Under the pieces are notes generated by a model. It made no database searches. It was not told the origin of the DNA and worked only from the letters and a program-made list of their open reading frames with translations. A program made the position numbers and the translations under genes. A stretch of DNA of 64,000 nt from Alteromonas marina (GTDB taxonomy: Bacteria; Pseudomonadota; Gammaproteobacteria; Enterobacterales; Alteromonadaceae), in NCBI RefSeq assembly GCF_000808575.1, contig NZ_JWLW01000006.1, positions 54,844 to 118,843 on the forward strand, written 5' to 3'. Of this stretch, positions 25,601 to 33,208 are shown one piece after another; the stretch's first letter is position 1, and the number at the start of each line of letters is the position of its first letter.

Positions 25601-26379
25601 ACATCTGCAAAGTCTGCCTCCCAGACCACTTCTACACCTTTATCGTCAAAGAACCTGCGATCAAACCCTTCTGTAGTGGCCATGTAAGCAACCGTTTCTG
25701 TGCGTGTTACCGGCTCATAATCGGTTTCTGACGCTTCCAAGGCGATATAGTATGAGGGCGCTTCATACTTAGCGGCAATAGTTAAAAATGGCAGTAAATA
25801 CTCATTAGGAGGCTTTTTCCCGTTTACGTCTACTTGGTTATTCACGGTTTGAATAGAGTGAAAGAAAACCGGCTGTTCACCAAAATCTGTTTGTAACGGA
25901 ACTTCTGCATATCGCGCATTTTCAGTACCCGGAACCAATGGCCCCGTTGGAATATACCAAGGCGAATTGGTAGAAGCTTGAATAGTAGTAGCATCTAGCT
26001 GCATTTTCCCTACCTCAACGATATCGCCGTCAGGAAATTCGTGAATGCCGTAGGCGATAGCCAGGTAATGCCCCCCCATAGTGATGTGGGGGCCATCCTC
26101 GCCAGAGGGTTCGAGTGGTAGCGCTTCAAAACCTGTTCTAGTGACGTTGCGAATCTTGACTATAGCAGGGTTACTCCCCTGATTAGTTGAAAGCATAAAT
26201 ACTGCGGGCGGCTCGTCGTACACTTGCGAAAAACTGATGGTTGTCCACTCTGCTTTGTTATAGGTGTTTTGAAGTTCGATAAATCGACCTTCGATTTGGG
26301 GAACTGCCAGCGCGGGTAGCGCTGAAATGGACAGCAAAAAAGTCCAAAAGAGTCGAACCAGAGATTTACGGTAAATCAT
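22657..26379 (-). CDS. mshQ: MSHA biogenesis protein MshQ (DUF6701)
   Basis: 1240 residues, secreted: signal peptide ending near SALPALA-VP, and no later membrane segment. The N-terminal third has two related beta-sandwich-like units (PPAVFMLSTNQGSNP and EQPVFFHSIQTVNNQ). The C-terminal two thirds match MshQ/DUF6701, with the cysteine-rich VLNHYRYELADNKGSSC...LKACADVDCDLIYS and many paired cysteines. It is a large surface or tip-associated component of the MSHA pilus, possibly an adhesin; its exact role is not established. Its ATG shares one base with the mshP stop (TAATG). It is the last gene of the operon. Confidence 0.85.
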   Translation of the reverse strand: MIYRKSLVRLFWTFLLSISALPALAVPQIEGRFIELQNTYNKAEWTTISFSQVYDEPPAVFMLSTNQGSNPAIVKIRNVTRTGFEALPLEPSGEDGPHITMGGHYLAIAYGIHEFPDGDIVEVGKMQLDATTIQASTNSPWYIPTGPLVPGTENARYAEVPLQTDFGEQPVFFHSIQTVNNQVDVNGKKPPNEYLLPFLTIAAKYEAPSYYIALEASETDYEPVTRTETVAYMATTEGFDRRFFDDKGVEVVWEADFADVLIQGWSDGCFRNNFKNNYSQTPLVAASKISRNGQDGGWLRSCQVNKNRLGLRVDEDRSLDSERNHAEEEASILAMTSEFVFSGEVPSCDVAFPGAVAAFGGSAINLPANSRIIDENSGVLSATQLIPGGTAGTADYPKCGEPGVDCTVNNTDSLTESQARAIPSITVDDSGPEITAGNLAGDYYFNRQNVLMAAGNYNVVAPTRIYISDPGTNPIGEPTRFVMANVNVTVSDGAYLAIYVDGDVVIDGSNPKALVIAKGTVTFANVSDETLVGRFNAGGGIESISSTTAGIPAPLKVTANEVPNNIPGICGREVIEVLNHYRYELADNKGSSCAAKQITLKACADVDCDLIYSQPSTVNLSPQNNANFQWSGNDVVSFTGQISLALDSLKGNDTKLATLGETPSSQLRCFIGGKEVGIEGCKIDFVDDGLVFKNLTDNNATIVTQLSGKPSDQGFNSKTYAVEACGNTELLKNKIVDVDLNYSCASASNCLNKLAFSNDSNTYQLGLSAETFALQFDANARAEFTLQYPDAGELSLTGAITDRTAISGSSNIFTVRPFGFAMDILNDSGTSTNPNGYATNASGSLLKRTGENFVLGLRTVQWVDGEDSNNDGVPDNFADLANNNTAEHYSGSVSLTPQQTLPAGGTAGSLSTNSVNFDNEGKVNLAVNYDEVGVISIAAQSAYLNNTTVLGQVDNVGRFAPSNFSLTGNVVAACTASGGFNYFDQPINEVSFTLTALNQNGSRTVNYYGGFDKLTSLGLQVEHDGSLLDRLENTNTISWPQSGATGQISFSDNDIAFSRLGGTALDGAYMDASIALVADSGQIESANFNGLSCTGFCVDDFGDAISFAYGRATLINNYGGADEALLLPLRTQYWDGQTWRINTYDSCTDFAHANINDVSGELVSSEDGTLSEGAYVTGEGMRLSSPNGAGNYPLTYTPEAWLLWDWDEDGEADNPPSATLTYGVYRGNDNIIYKREQINN

Positions 26380-26867
26380 TATTCTTCCTGCCTCACTTCA
26401 ACAAGAACGCGTTTTGAGGTTTCGAGTTGGCCAGTGCTGCACTGCGCTTCGGCCCCTAACGCATAAACCCTGATTTCACCAGCGGCAACTTCAGGCTCCT
26501 CGACCTCGGTCTCCACCTCACAAGATAGCGTAATTACACAATTCTGCACATTAGCAGCATCTATAGTTACTGGTTGAGTAATTACGGCACACGCGGGGTT
26601 ATTACCGTTAATGAGTCTAGAAATAGCGACTTCCATTCCGCTTTGGGCAGCTAAATAAGCTCGAGCACCGTAATATTCAATGGATTGCTGCCGTATGTTA
26701 GATGAAATTTGGTTGGATAAAGCTATACCTAGCCCTAAAAGAACAATGCTTATAATGATCGCAACAATCGTTGTAGAGCCTTTTTGACGAACAAGAGAGC
26801 CACGTAATCCAACTGTACGCTTGTCGCTGCGATTAACGTTTAATTGGCGTGTTTTGCTATGGCACAT
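26379..26867 (-). CDS. mshP: MSHA minor pilin-like protein MshP (PilX type)
   Basis: Start set at ATG 26867, which overlaps the mshO stop by 11 bases; in-frame upstream methionines lie inside mshO. 162 residues. It lacks a classical GFTLIE prepilin site but has a basic leader followed by QKGSTTIVAIIISIVLLGLGIALSN, a hydrophobic N-terminal helix like PilX. AYLAAQSGMEVAISRL is the usual PilX/MshP sequence after it. Probably part of the minor-pilin priming complex with MshB, C, D and O. Confidence 0.83.
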   Translation of the reverse strand: MCHSKTRQLNVNRSDKRTVGLRGSLVRQKGSTTIVAIIISIVLLGLGIALSNQISSNIRQQSIEYYGARAYLAAQSGMEVAISRLINGNNPACAVITQPVTIDAANVQNCVITLSCEVETEVEEPEVAAGEIRVYALGAEAQCSTGQLETSKRVLVEVRQEE

Positions 26868-27600
26868 TAGGAAAATGCACCTCATGTACAACCGATATTT
26901 GTTCGTCATCACTGCTTTCTAACGTCATTCGTAGCTCAATTAAGCCATTTTGGCGTAAACCCGCGGTGACGACATTCGCGCTCCACGATGTTACGTTTGT
27001 TCCAAGCACGCCGGATGTAGCACCCTGTGTTCTAATCAAGCGCTCTCCTTGTGCTGTTGAGGTTCTACACACGGTGACTTGCGCTTCAGGAACAAAGAAG
27101 CGTTTCCCTGGGGAAGATTGTGTATTAGGGGCACTGAGTGTGAGATCATACTGATTATCACTAGTCGGCTCGGAAGCGGCATCAGCAATAGCGTCTATTG
27201 TTCGCCCGTTATCATTCACGCTCTGCGGATTTGTCGGGTAGATAACAAGAGTATCATTCACGCTCAACTGACTATTGAACACGACTACATGCATGGGATT
27301 ATTAAACGCGTCGCCCACATAGGTTCCACTTTCTTTGATCGGGTAATAAGAAAGGCACCCTAAACTTGCGTCATATGAAACAGAGTTTGGCACCACATTA
27401 CGCAGTTCCTTTTCCAGTCGCAAAATGATAAACCGCGCATCTGAAACAAGACGAGTACGCTCCGCGCCGGTTATATAGATTTGTGCACTTAACGAAATCA
27501 CTTGCGCCACAGATACGCTAATTACACCTAAAATAGTGATCACCAAAATAAGCTCTATAAGTGTAAAACCGCGCTGGCACTGTGCTTTTGGTAGGGACAT
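26857..27600 (-). CDS. mshO: MSHA minor pilin MshO
   Basis: 247 residues with a type IV prepilin leader MSLPKAQCQRG and cleavage before FTLIELILVITILG. The mature part resembles PilW/GspJ-like minor pilins, with the N-terminal helix VAQVISLSAQIYITGAERTRLVSDARFIILRLEKEL and a long beta-rich C-terminal part. Its ATG shares one base with the mshD stop (TAATG). It acts with the other minor pilins in pilus assembly initiation; cleavage would need a PilD-type peptidase, which is not in this window. Confidence 0.87.
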   Translation of the reverse strand: MSLPKAQCQRGFTLIELILVITILGVISVSVAQVISLSAQIYITGAERTRLVSDARFIILRLEKELRNVVPNSVSYDASLGCLSYYPIKESGTYVGDAFNNPMHVVVFNSQLSVNDTLVIYPTNPQSVNDNGRTIDAIADAASEPTSDNQYDLTLSAPNTQSSPGKRFFVPEAQVTVCRTSTAQGERLIRTQGATSGVLGTNVTSWSANVVTAGLRQNGLIELRMTLESSDDEQISVVHEVHFPNVP

Positions 27601-28121
27601 TAATAGCTCCCTCGATAAGCGCTAAAATTGTAGACTTGGCCGTCTGGAGCGGTAACGGCTATATCAATACGCTTGAAAGTTTGCCCATCAGTTGGCGTAC
27701 TGTCATCTAAGTCACTGTCGTAATCTACCGTTACCGCAAAACCAAAATTGTTATAGTTTCCACCTACATTACCTACTACGTAGCCGTTGTAGTCGTCAAC
27801 ATCGTCATAGTCGTCTTCACTCGCCTCTTCAGGACCAAGTGTTGTTGAGCAATTTCCTTTAGTATTACAGGTTTCAAAAGGTGGGCTTCGGTCGCTGTTT
27901 TCATCATAAGAGCGGCTTAGAATATCGTTCATTAACGACTGACCTAACTTAGCCGCTTTTACTTGGCGAAATGGCTCCGCGGTTTGTTCAGCTTGAGGCA
28001 CAATAAGCGACAACACAATAGTTAGGCTAATTGTGAACACTACTATACCAATTACCAACTCTAATAAGGTAAAGCCTTCACTGCGTTTTCTACGCGTAGG
28101 AAACATTGCGCTAGCACGCAT
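27600..28121 (-). CDS. mshD: MSHA minor pilin MshD
   Basis: Start set at ATG 28121 (GGAG seven bases upstream), which overlaps the mshC stop by 11 bases. 173 residues: basic leader (FPTRRKRSEG), cleavage before FTLLELVIGIVVFTISL, then a PilV/GspI-like mature domain. One loop is strikingly acidic (EEASEDDYDDVDDYNGY, about residues 95-112), followed by a second Asp-rich stretch (DYDSDLDDSTPTDG). This could bind calcium, but nothing in the sequence proves it. Confidence 0.85.
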   Translation of the reverse strand: MRASAMFPTRRKRSEGFTLLELVIGIVVFTISLTIVLSLIVPQAEQTAEPFRQVKAAKLGQSLMNDILSRSYDENSDRSPPFETCNTKGNCSTTLGPEEASEDDYDDVDDYNGYVVGNVGGNYNNFGFAVTVDYDSDLDDSTPTDGQTFKRIDIAVTAPDGQVYNFSAYRGSY

Positions 28122-28572
28122 AAATGGCTCCTTCACTTTGCAAACACATGGAAAAAGTACTTATTTGAATTTTGCAGATAGATGAGCAGGCAATATTGCT
28201 TGGTCGGCCGAATCCGTCAAACCGAATTTGCGAAAAACTATCGCCGTTTTCATCCGCAGTTTGAAAAGTGAAATCAGTATTAGAGGCATTGACAACTTGG
28301 TCGTCATCAAAAGTAGTGGAAAGAGCGTTTGCGCAGTCGTGCCCAGCGGGGGGAGCAATAACTGTATTCGTTATTTTTACACAACTGGTGTCTTGCACGT
28401 TTTGCATGGCACGAAACTGCATATTGCGCACAAGCTGAAGGGTTCTGTCGCGAAGCGCAATGGCTTCTTCGGTGTCGCTGCCAAGAAAGCGAGGGGCGGC
28501 GGTTACCGCCAGCACCCCAATAACCAATATGGTTATAATAAGTTCTACTAGTGTAAAACCGTTTTTCTTCAC
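28111..28572 (-). CDS. mshC: MSHA minor pilin MshC
   Basis: 153 residues from a GTG start at 28572; the ATG two bases upstream runs into a stop. Very short leader (MKKNG) and cleavage before FTLVELIITILVIGVLAVTAAPRFL. The mature domain is GspH/FimT-like, with RDRTLQLVRNMQFRAMQNV and a Cys pair near the C-terminus (CSSICKI). It follows mshA with almost no gap. Confidence 0.86.
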   Translation of the reverse strand: MKKNGFTLVELIITILVIGVLAVTAAPRFLGSDTEEAIALRDRTLQLVRNMQFRAMQNVQDTSCVKITNTVIAPPAGHDCANALSTTFDDDQVVNASNTDFTFQTADENGDSFSQIRFDGFGRPSNIACSSICKIQISTFSMCLQSEGAIYAC

Positions 28573-28573
28573 A

Positions 28574-29074
28574 TTACTGGACGCAAGTGTTGACTGTGAT
28601 TTCAGGACGTTCGCCTGCGGCTGTCGAGTTTGTATACACTACCGTACAACTAGCCGTTGTTGCCGTTGGAGGTGTGTTCAAATAATCCCCAAATCCAGTG
28701 TAATATACAAGAATAGAATCTGGGTCAGCAGTAATCAGAGCCGTTGCATACTCAGTCGTATCATAGTCAACGACATTGGTGATATTCGCTGCAACTTCAG
28801 CATTTGGGTATCCAAAAACCGTTGTTACAGAAGTTGTGGAATTCAGCACTACTGTACCAGTTGCGCCAGCTTGATCTTGAACTAATGCCTTACCATAAAT
28901 AATGGATGAAGCAGACTCCAGAGAACCTGCAATACCTTCCAATACAGAGTCACGTGCATCATCTTGAAGGTTCAAAAACTTAGGTGCTGCGGTTACCGCT
29001 AGGATACCCAGCAATACAATAACAATGATTAACTCGATTAGGGTAAAACCCTGTTGTGTTGATACTTTTTGCAT
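28574..29074 (-). CDS. mshA: Major MSHA pilin MshA
   Basis: Start at ATG 29074 with AGGAAG seven bases upstream; an in-frame TTG six bases earlier is less likely. 166 residues: leader MQKVSTQQG, cleavage before FTLIELIIVIVLLGILAVTAAPKFLNLQ, Glu5 of the mature protein present, then the typical DDARDSVLEGIAGSLESASS helix. Two cysteines close the C-terminal disulfide loop (ASCTVVYTN...VNTCVQ). It is the structural subunit of the pilus. It follows mshB by 22 bp. Confidence 0.92.
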   Translation of the reverse strand: MQKVSTQQGFTLIELIIVIVLLGILAVTAAPKFLNLQDDARDSVLEGIAGSLESASSIIYGKALVQDQAGATGTVVLNSTTSVTTVFGYPNAEVAANITNVVDYDTTEYATALITADPDSILVYYTGFGDYLNTPPTATTASCTVVYTNSTAAGERPEITVNTCVQ

Positions 29075-29096
29075 AATCAAACTTCCTGAGTATTAG

Positions 29097-29684
29097 TTAA
29101 AAAACAGTAACTTGGCCAGTGGCTGGGTTATAAGTAAAACCGTCGTATGTGGTACCGTCAGGTGTGCCGTCTGCTGGAGCTGAACTATTAGGCAACCCCA
29201 TAGATTCAACTAGGTAGTAAACACAAAGCGTGTTTGCGCCGGAGTCATCTAAACGTACCGCGTATCTGAAGTCAGCTACAACCGTATCGTTCGTCGATGT
29301 GGTGTTGGTAGGTGCTGACTGCAGAATTAGGTCGAACGTGTTCTTACATTCGACATTGTTAACCGATGAAATGAGCGTATTTCCCGTTGGGCTGCCCGTG
29401 GGGTAACCAATGGTACCGTCTACGCCAACCGGCGTTTGGTCGTAGGTAACCAGTGTGCTGTTAGCACCACCGTTGTTACCACTTGGGCGGCCTTCCACTT
29501 CCCACTGCGCTCTTACAAGTCCAACTGCTGCAGCAAAACCACCAGCAACACCTTCAACGCTGGCTTCGCGAGCTTCGTCAGTAACATCGATAAAACGCGG
29601 CAGCGCAGTAGCCGCAAGCAAGCCCAAAATAATTACAACAATGATAAGCTCTATAAGCGTAAAGCCTTGCTGTCTCGTGTTCAT
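29097..29684 (-). CDS. mshB: MSHA pilin MshB
   Basis: Start at ATG 29684 with AGGAGA just upstream; the longer frame from 29714 has no such site. 195 residues: leader MNTRQQG, cleavage before FTLIELIIVVIILGLLAATALPRFIDVTDEAREASVEGVAGGF, very close to MshA in the first 60 residues and different after that. The mature part has two cysteines (VECKNTF and NTLCVYY). Its similarity to mshA and its place next to it point to an old gene duplication. It is probably a minor subunit rather than the main one. Confidence 0.87.
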   Translation of the reverse strand: MNTRQQGFTLIELIIVVIILGLLAATALPRFIDVTDEAREASVEGVAGGFAAAVGLVRAQWEVEGRPSGNNGGANSTLVTYDQTPVGVDGTIGYPTGSPTGNTLISSVNNVECKNTFDLILQSAPTNTTSTNDTVVADFRYAVRLDDSGANTLCVYYLVESMGLPNSSAPADGTPDGTTYDGFTYNPATGQVTVF

Positions 29685-29729
29685 ACCTTCTCCTAGATTA
29701 CAAAGTAAGCGCATAACTCCGACGCTTAG

Positions 29730-30230
29730 TTAACTTTTTCTTTCTCTTACCACACCGCTACCCGCGTTGTAGTCAAACCAAACCTTGTTTTGGATAGAAA
29801 ATGCACATTGCAAATATCCATTTACGTATTTATCGCTTACCGATACGTTAGACGACATATCAAATTCTCTTAATGTCGCTAACGTGAACAAATATTCACA
29901 CGCATTGCCTTGGTTCGCTTCAAGCCCTTCAGGCCAACCTTTTGCGTTTACGAATAGCTCCGCGGCTACTGCTTTTTGCTGTTTTTGCCTTATGCCGCCA
30001 CTGGCATCAAAGTCAATTTCGTATATCAAAACTTTTGACTGCTTGGTCTTTATCCACTGTGCCCTAGCCAACATAACAACCCGTTGAAACTGAGCCACTG
30101 CGTTTTCTTTGTTAACTTTTTCAGCTTCTTCTATTATCGGCGTTGCGTGATAAACATACGTAGCAGCCACAACGGCAAGCAGCAAACCAATCACAATAAA
30201 GTTAAATAACCCTGCTTTAGTGCTAGCCAC
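29730..30230 (-). CDS. mshF: MSHA biogenesis protein MshF
   Basis: 166 residues from GTG 30230. One N-terminal membrane helix (about 8-26, LFNFIVIGLLLAVVAATYVY), then a periplasmic domain with KGWPEG, CEYLF, LQCAFSI and a C-terminal FDYNAGSGVV. There is no prepilin cleavage motif, although the layout (helix, then a globular domain with a Cys pair) recalls a pilin. Role in MSHA assembly not defined. A second, shorter-similarity copy lies at 39786-40289. Confidence 0.83.
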   Translation of the reverse strand: MASTKAGLFNFIVIGLLLAVVAATYVYHATPIIEEAEKVNKENAVAQFQRVVMLARAQWIKTKQSKVLIYEIDFDASGGIRQKQQKAVAAELFVNAKGWPEGLEANQGNACEYLFTLATLREFDMSSNVSVSDKYVNGYLQCAFSIQNKVWFDYNAGSGVVRERKS

Positions 30231-30260
30231 GTTTTACCCCATTAAAATGGCGCGAAACCC

Positions 30261-31496
30261 TTACCCGCCTTTTACCGCCGACATCATGTTCCACATTGGT
30301 GTAAAGATGCCGAGCGCCAGTATTAATACCATTACCGCTACAAAACCTATCAAAATAGGCTCAATTTTGGCCGTTAGGCTCTTAAGGTCGAAATCAACTT
30401 CACGTTCGTAATAGTCTGCGCTTTCTTCCAAAAGCGGCTCTAATCTACCGGTTTCCTCACCCACAGCTATCATCTGTAGTACAAGTGTAGAAAACAGTTC
30501 ACTATTTTTCGAAACTCTCAGCAAACTCTCGCCTTTTTCTATGCCCTGACGCATTTCTTTAATGCGCATCTGCATATGAGCGTTATCTACGGCATCTGCG
30601 GTTAACGATAAGCCCGCGGTTAACGGCACACCTGCGCGCAAGATCATAGAAAAACTTCGGCTATATCTTGAAAGTAATGATCGCTCAATAATACTGCCCA
30701 CAACAGGCAACTTTAGTTTAAATTTGTCCCATTTAAGTCGTCCATTAGTCGAATTAACGTATTGTTTAGCCGAAAAAATTATTCCAATTAATACGATTAA
30801 GATTAACCACCAATAGTTAACAAAGAAATTTGACGTGCCTATTAGCACGCGAGTCATGATGGGTAGTTCTGTGTCGAAACGCTCAAACATTTGAGTAAAA
30901 ACGGGCACAACGAAAAGGTTTAAAATAAACATGGCAATAGCGAGCGCTATTAGGACAAACGTGGGGTATCGCAATGCCGATTTAATGCGCTTTCGCGTTT
31001 CTTGTTCACGCTCAAAATAAAGCGCCAGTTGCAAGAAAACATCGTCTAATTTACCGGTATTCTCTCCCACAACAACGACTGAGATAGTCAAGCGGGTAAA
31101 GATTTTTTCGTACTTGGTCATGGCGGAAGACAGGCTTCTACCCTGCTCAAGCTGGTCAGCGATATCTTTTAAAATTTCTTGAAAGCGCTTGTGTGAAGCA
31201 TTTTCGCTTAATCCTCTTATTGCACGAATAATAGGAATACCGGCTTTTAACAACGAGTACATTTGGCGAGAAAAGATGATCATTTCATCCAGTCCCACTT
31301 TAGGCTCAAAGAGACTCCCTATGGCAAAGCCATCATTAGCTTTCTCGCCACTTGCCTTTTTAGTCTCTTGTATAGAAGTCGGTACGATGTTTTTAGACAG
31401 TAGTGCCTGCGCAGCGGCTTGTGCTGACGCTGCCTCAATAACCCCTTTTTGAGGGCCGCCTTGAGTCGATTTACCTGCATAAGTAAACTGAGGCAT
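30261..31496 (-). CDS. mshG: MSHA inner-membrane platform protein MshG (PilC/GspF type)
   Basis: 411 residues. It begins MPQFTYAGKSTQGGPQKG and has two GspF domains, each with the family pattern (FSRQMYSLLKAGIPIIRAI and YSRSFSMILRAGVPLTAGLS), plus three or four membrane helices (about 172-195, 222-243, 378-400). It is the platform around which the MshE motor turns pilin subunits into the fibre. Its ATG shares one base with the mshE stop. Confidence 0.94.
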   Translation of the reverse strand: MPQFTYAGKSTQGGPQKGVIEAASAQAAAQALLSKNIVPTSIQETKKASGEKANDGFAIGSLFEPKVGLDEMIIFSRQMYSLLKAGIPIIRAIRGLSENASHKRFQEILKDIADQLEQGRSLSSAMTKYEKIFTRLTISVVVVGENTGKLDDVFLQLALYFEREQETRKRIKSALRYPTFVLIALAIAMFILNLFVVPVFTQMFERFDTELPIMTRVLIGTSNFFVNYWWLILIVLIGIIFSAKQYVNSTNGRLKWDKFKLKLPVVGSIIERSLLSRYSRSFSMILRAGVPLTAGLSLTADAVDNAHMQMRIKEMRQGIEKGESLLRVSKNSELFSTLVLQMIAVGEETGRLEPLLEESADYYEREVDFDLKSLTAKIEPILIGFVAVMVLILALGIFTPMWNMMSAVKGG

Positions 31497-33208
31497 TAGT
31501 GATTCACCACCTCAGGAACAAACTCGGCGACTTTGAAGACCTCATCTAATGAGGTTTTGCCTTCAGCTGCATAATCAAGAGCCATATGAGAAAGTGGAAC
31601 AAAGTCTTTGTTGGCCTTTGTCGCGTTAACAAACCCCTGCGTATCGTTATCTCGCAGCGCTTCCATCATGTCTTCGTTCATTTCCAAGAACTCAAAAACA
31701 CCGATACGCCCTTTGTAACCTGTATGGTTACAGCTATTGCAACCTCTCCCTTTATAAAACGCTGCATTTGCTAGCTCTGGTTTTAAGAAACCTACCCATG
31801 CCTGCTCTTGCGCACTCGGTGGTCGCTCTTCTTTGCAGTTTTCACAAACCCGACGTACAAGACGCTGAGCCAAAACGCCACGTAGTGAGGTGGCAACGAG
31901 GTAGGGCGCTGCGCCCATATCGATAAGACGTATGGCACTGGTGACCGAGTCGTTTGTGTGAAGTGTACTTAGTACCAAGTGACCGGTTAGTGCGCCTCTG
32001 AGCCCTATCTCTACGGTTTCTTGGTCGCGCATCTCCCCCACCATGATAATGTCTGGGTCTTGACGTAACGTAGTACGCAAAATTGCAGCGAAATCGAGGC
32101 CTATTTTGGCATTCACTTGCACCTGGTTAATACGCGGTAGTCGATATTCGATAGGGTCTTCAGCGGTAATGATTTTTAAATCGGGTTTATTAAGTTCGCT
32201 TAGCGCGCCATAAAGCGTGGTGGTTTTACCTGACCCCGTAGGCCCGGTTACCAATATCATACCGTGGGGCCGGTTTATGGCGGCGCGAAATTTTTCAGCC
32301 ATTGCATCAGGCATACCCGTTTGGTCTAACGTCAAAAGACCTGCGGATTGGTCTAATAAACGCATAACCACCGCTTCACCGTTAGCAACAGGCATAGTAG
32401 ACACACGAACATCAAGCGTGTGCCCTTTCACTTTTATATTAAAACGCCCATCTTGGGGAATACGCTTTTCTGATATGTCCAAACCTGACATAAGCTTTAG
32501 TCTGAGCACCAGTGCCGAGGCTATTTTCACCTGGTTTAGCGTGTTTTCTTGCAATACACCGTCTACACGCTGCCTGATTCGCAGGATATTTTCATCCGGC
32601 TCGATATGTATATCAGAAGCTCGAACCTGAACAGCATCTTCAAATATAGAGTGAAGTAACTTAACCACTGTTGCATCAGAGGTTGTATCGTCGAGTGCAG
32701 AAAGCTCAAAGTCTGCTTCATCGGCGTATTCTTCGCCTAACTTTTCTGCAAATGACGCAATATCTTGGGTACGACGATACACGGTATCGAATGCTTCAAG
32801 CATTTGATGCTCTTGCACGATAGCTAGTTCAATTTTGCGAGGAGCGACTAACGGCCCAAGCTGATCAAGCCCGCCTAAGTCGGTGGGGTCGCTCATACCA
32901 AGCAGCACTTCTTCGTCGTCAGCTTCTAGCACTAGCGCACGATAGCGTCTTGCATAGGTTTCAGGGATAAGCTGCGCCTGCTCTGGATCTATTCGGCGCT
33001 GTGTTATATCCAAAAACGGAATATTGAGCTGCTGCGCAAGGAAGCGCAGAATTTGAGGCTCACTGATAAACCCTAGGTCAATAAGCGTATCACCTAGTTT
33101 ACGTCCAGATGAACGCTGAGCCGAAAGTGCATTATCAAGCTGCTCGCTGGTGATAATATTTTCATGAACCAATAAGTCGCCGAGGCGCATCTTTAATCGA
33201 GGACGCAT
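31496..33208 (-). CDS. mshE: MSHA extension ATPase MshE, with c-di-GMP-binding N-terminus
   Basis: 570 residues. The N-terminal MshEN domain carries RLGDLL at residues 8-13 and KLGDTL at 37-42, the paired motif shown in Vibrio cholerae MshE to bind cyclic di-GMP. The motor part has Walker A GPTGSGKTTTLYGAL, the Asp box, and Walker B with DIIMVGEMRDQETVEIGLRGALTGHLVLSTLHTND. A zinc-binding Cys4 (CENC...CNSC) follows. It powers pilus extension, so pilus output is likely controlled by cyclic di-GMP. The ATG shares a base with the mshN stop. Confidence 0.95.
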   Translation of the reverse strand: MRPRLKMRLGDLLVHENIITSEQLDNALSAQRSSGRKLGDTLIDLGFISEPQILRFLAQQLNIPFLDITQRRIDPEQAQLIPETYARRYRALVLEADDEEVLLGMSDPTDLGGLDQLGPLVAPRKIELAIVQEHQMLEAFDTVYRRTQDIASFAEKLGEEYADEADFELSALDDTTSDATVVKLLHSIFEDAVQVRASDIHIEPDENILRIRQRVDGVLQENTLNQVKIASALVLRLKLMSGLDISEKRIPQDGRFNIKVKGHTLDVRVSTMPVANGEAVVMRLLDQSAGLLTLDQTGMPDAMAEKFRAAINRPHGMILVTGPTGSGKTTTLYGALSELNKPDLKIITAEDPIEYRLPRINQVQVNAKIGLDFAAILRTTLRQDPDIIMVGEMRDQETVEIGLRGALTGHLVLSTLHTNDSVTSAIRLIDMGAAPYLVATSLRGVLAQRLVRRVCENCKEERPPSAQEQAWVGFLKPELANAAFYKGRGCNSCNHTGYKGRIGVFEFLEMNEDMMEALRDNDTQGFVNATKANKDFVPLSHMALDYAAEGKTSLDEVFKVAEFVPEVVNH

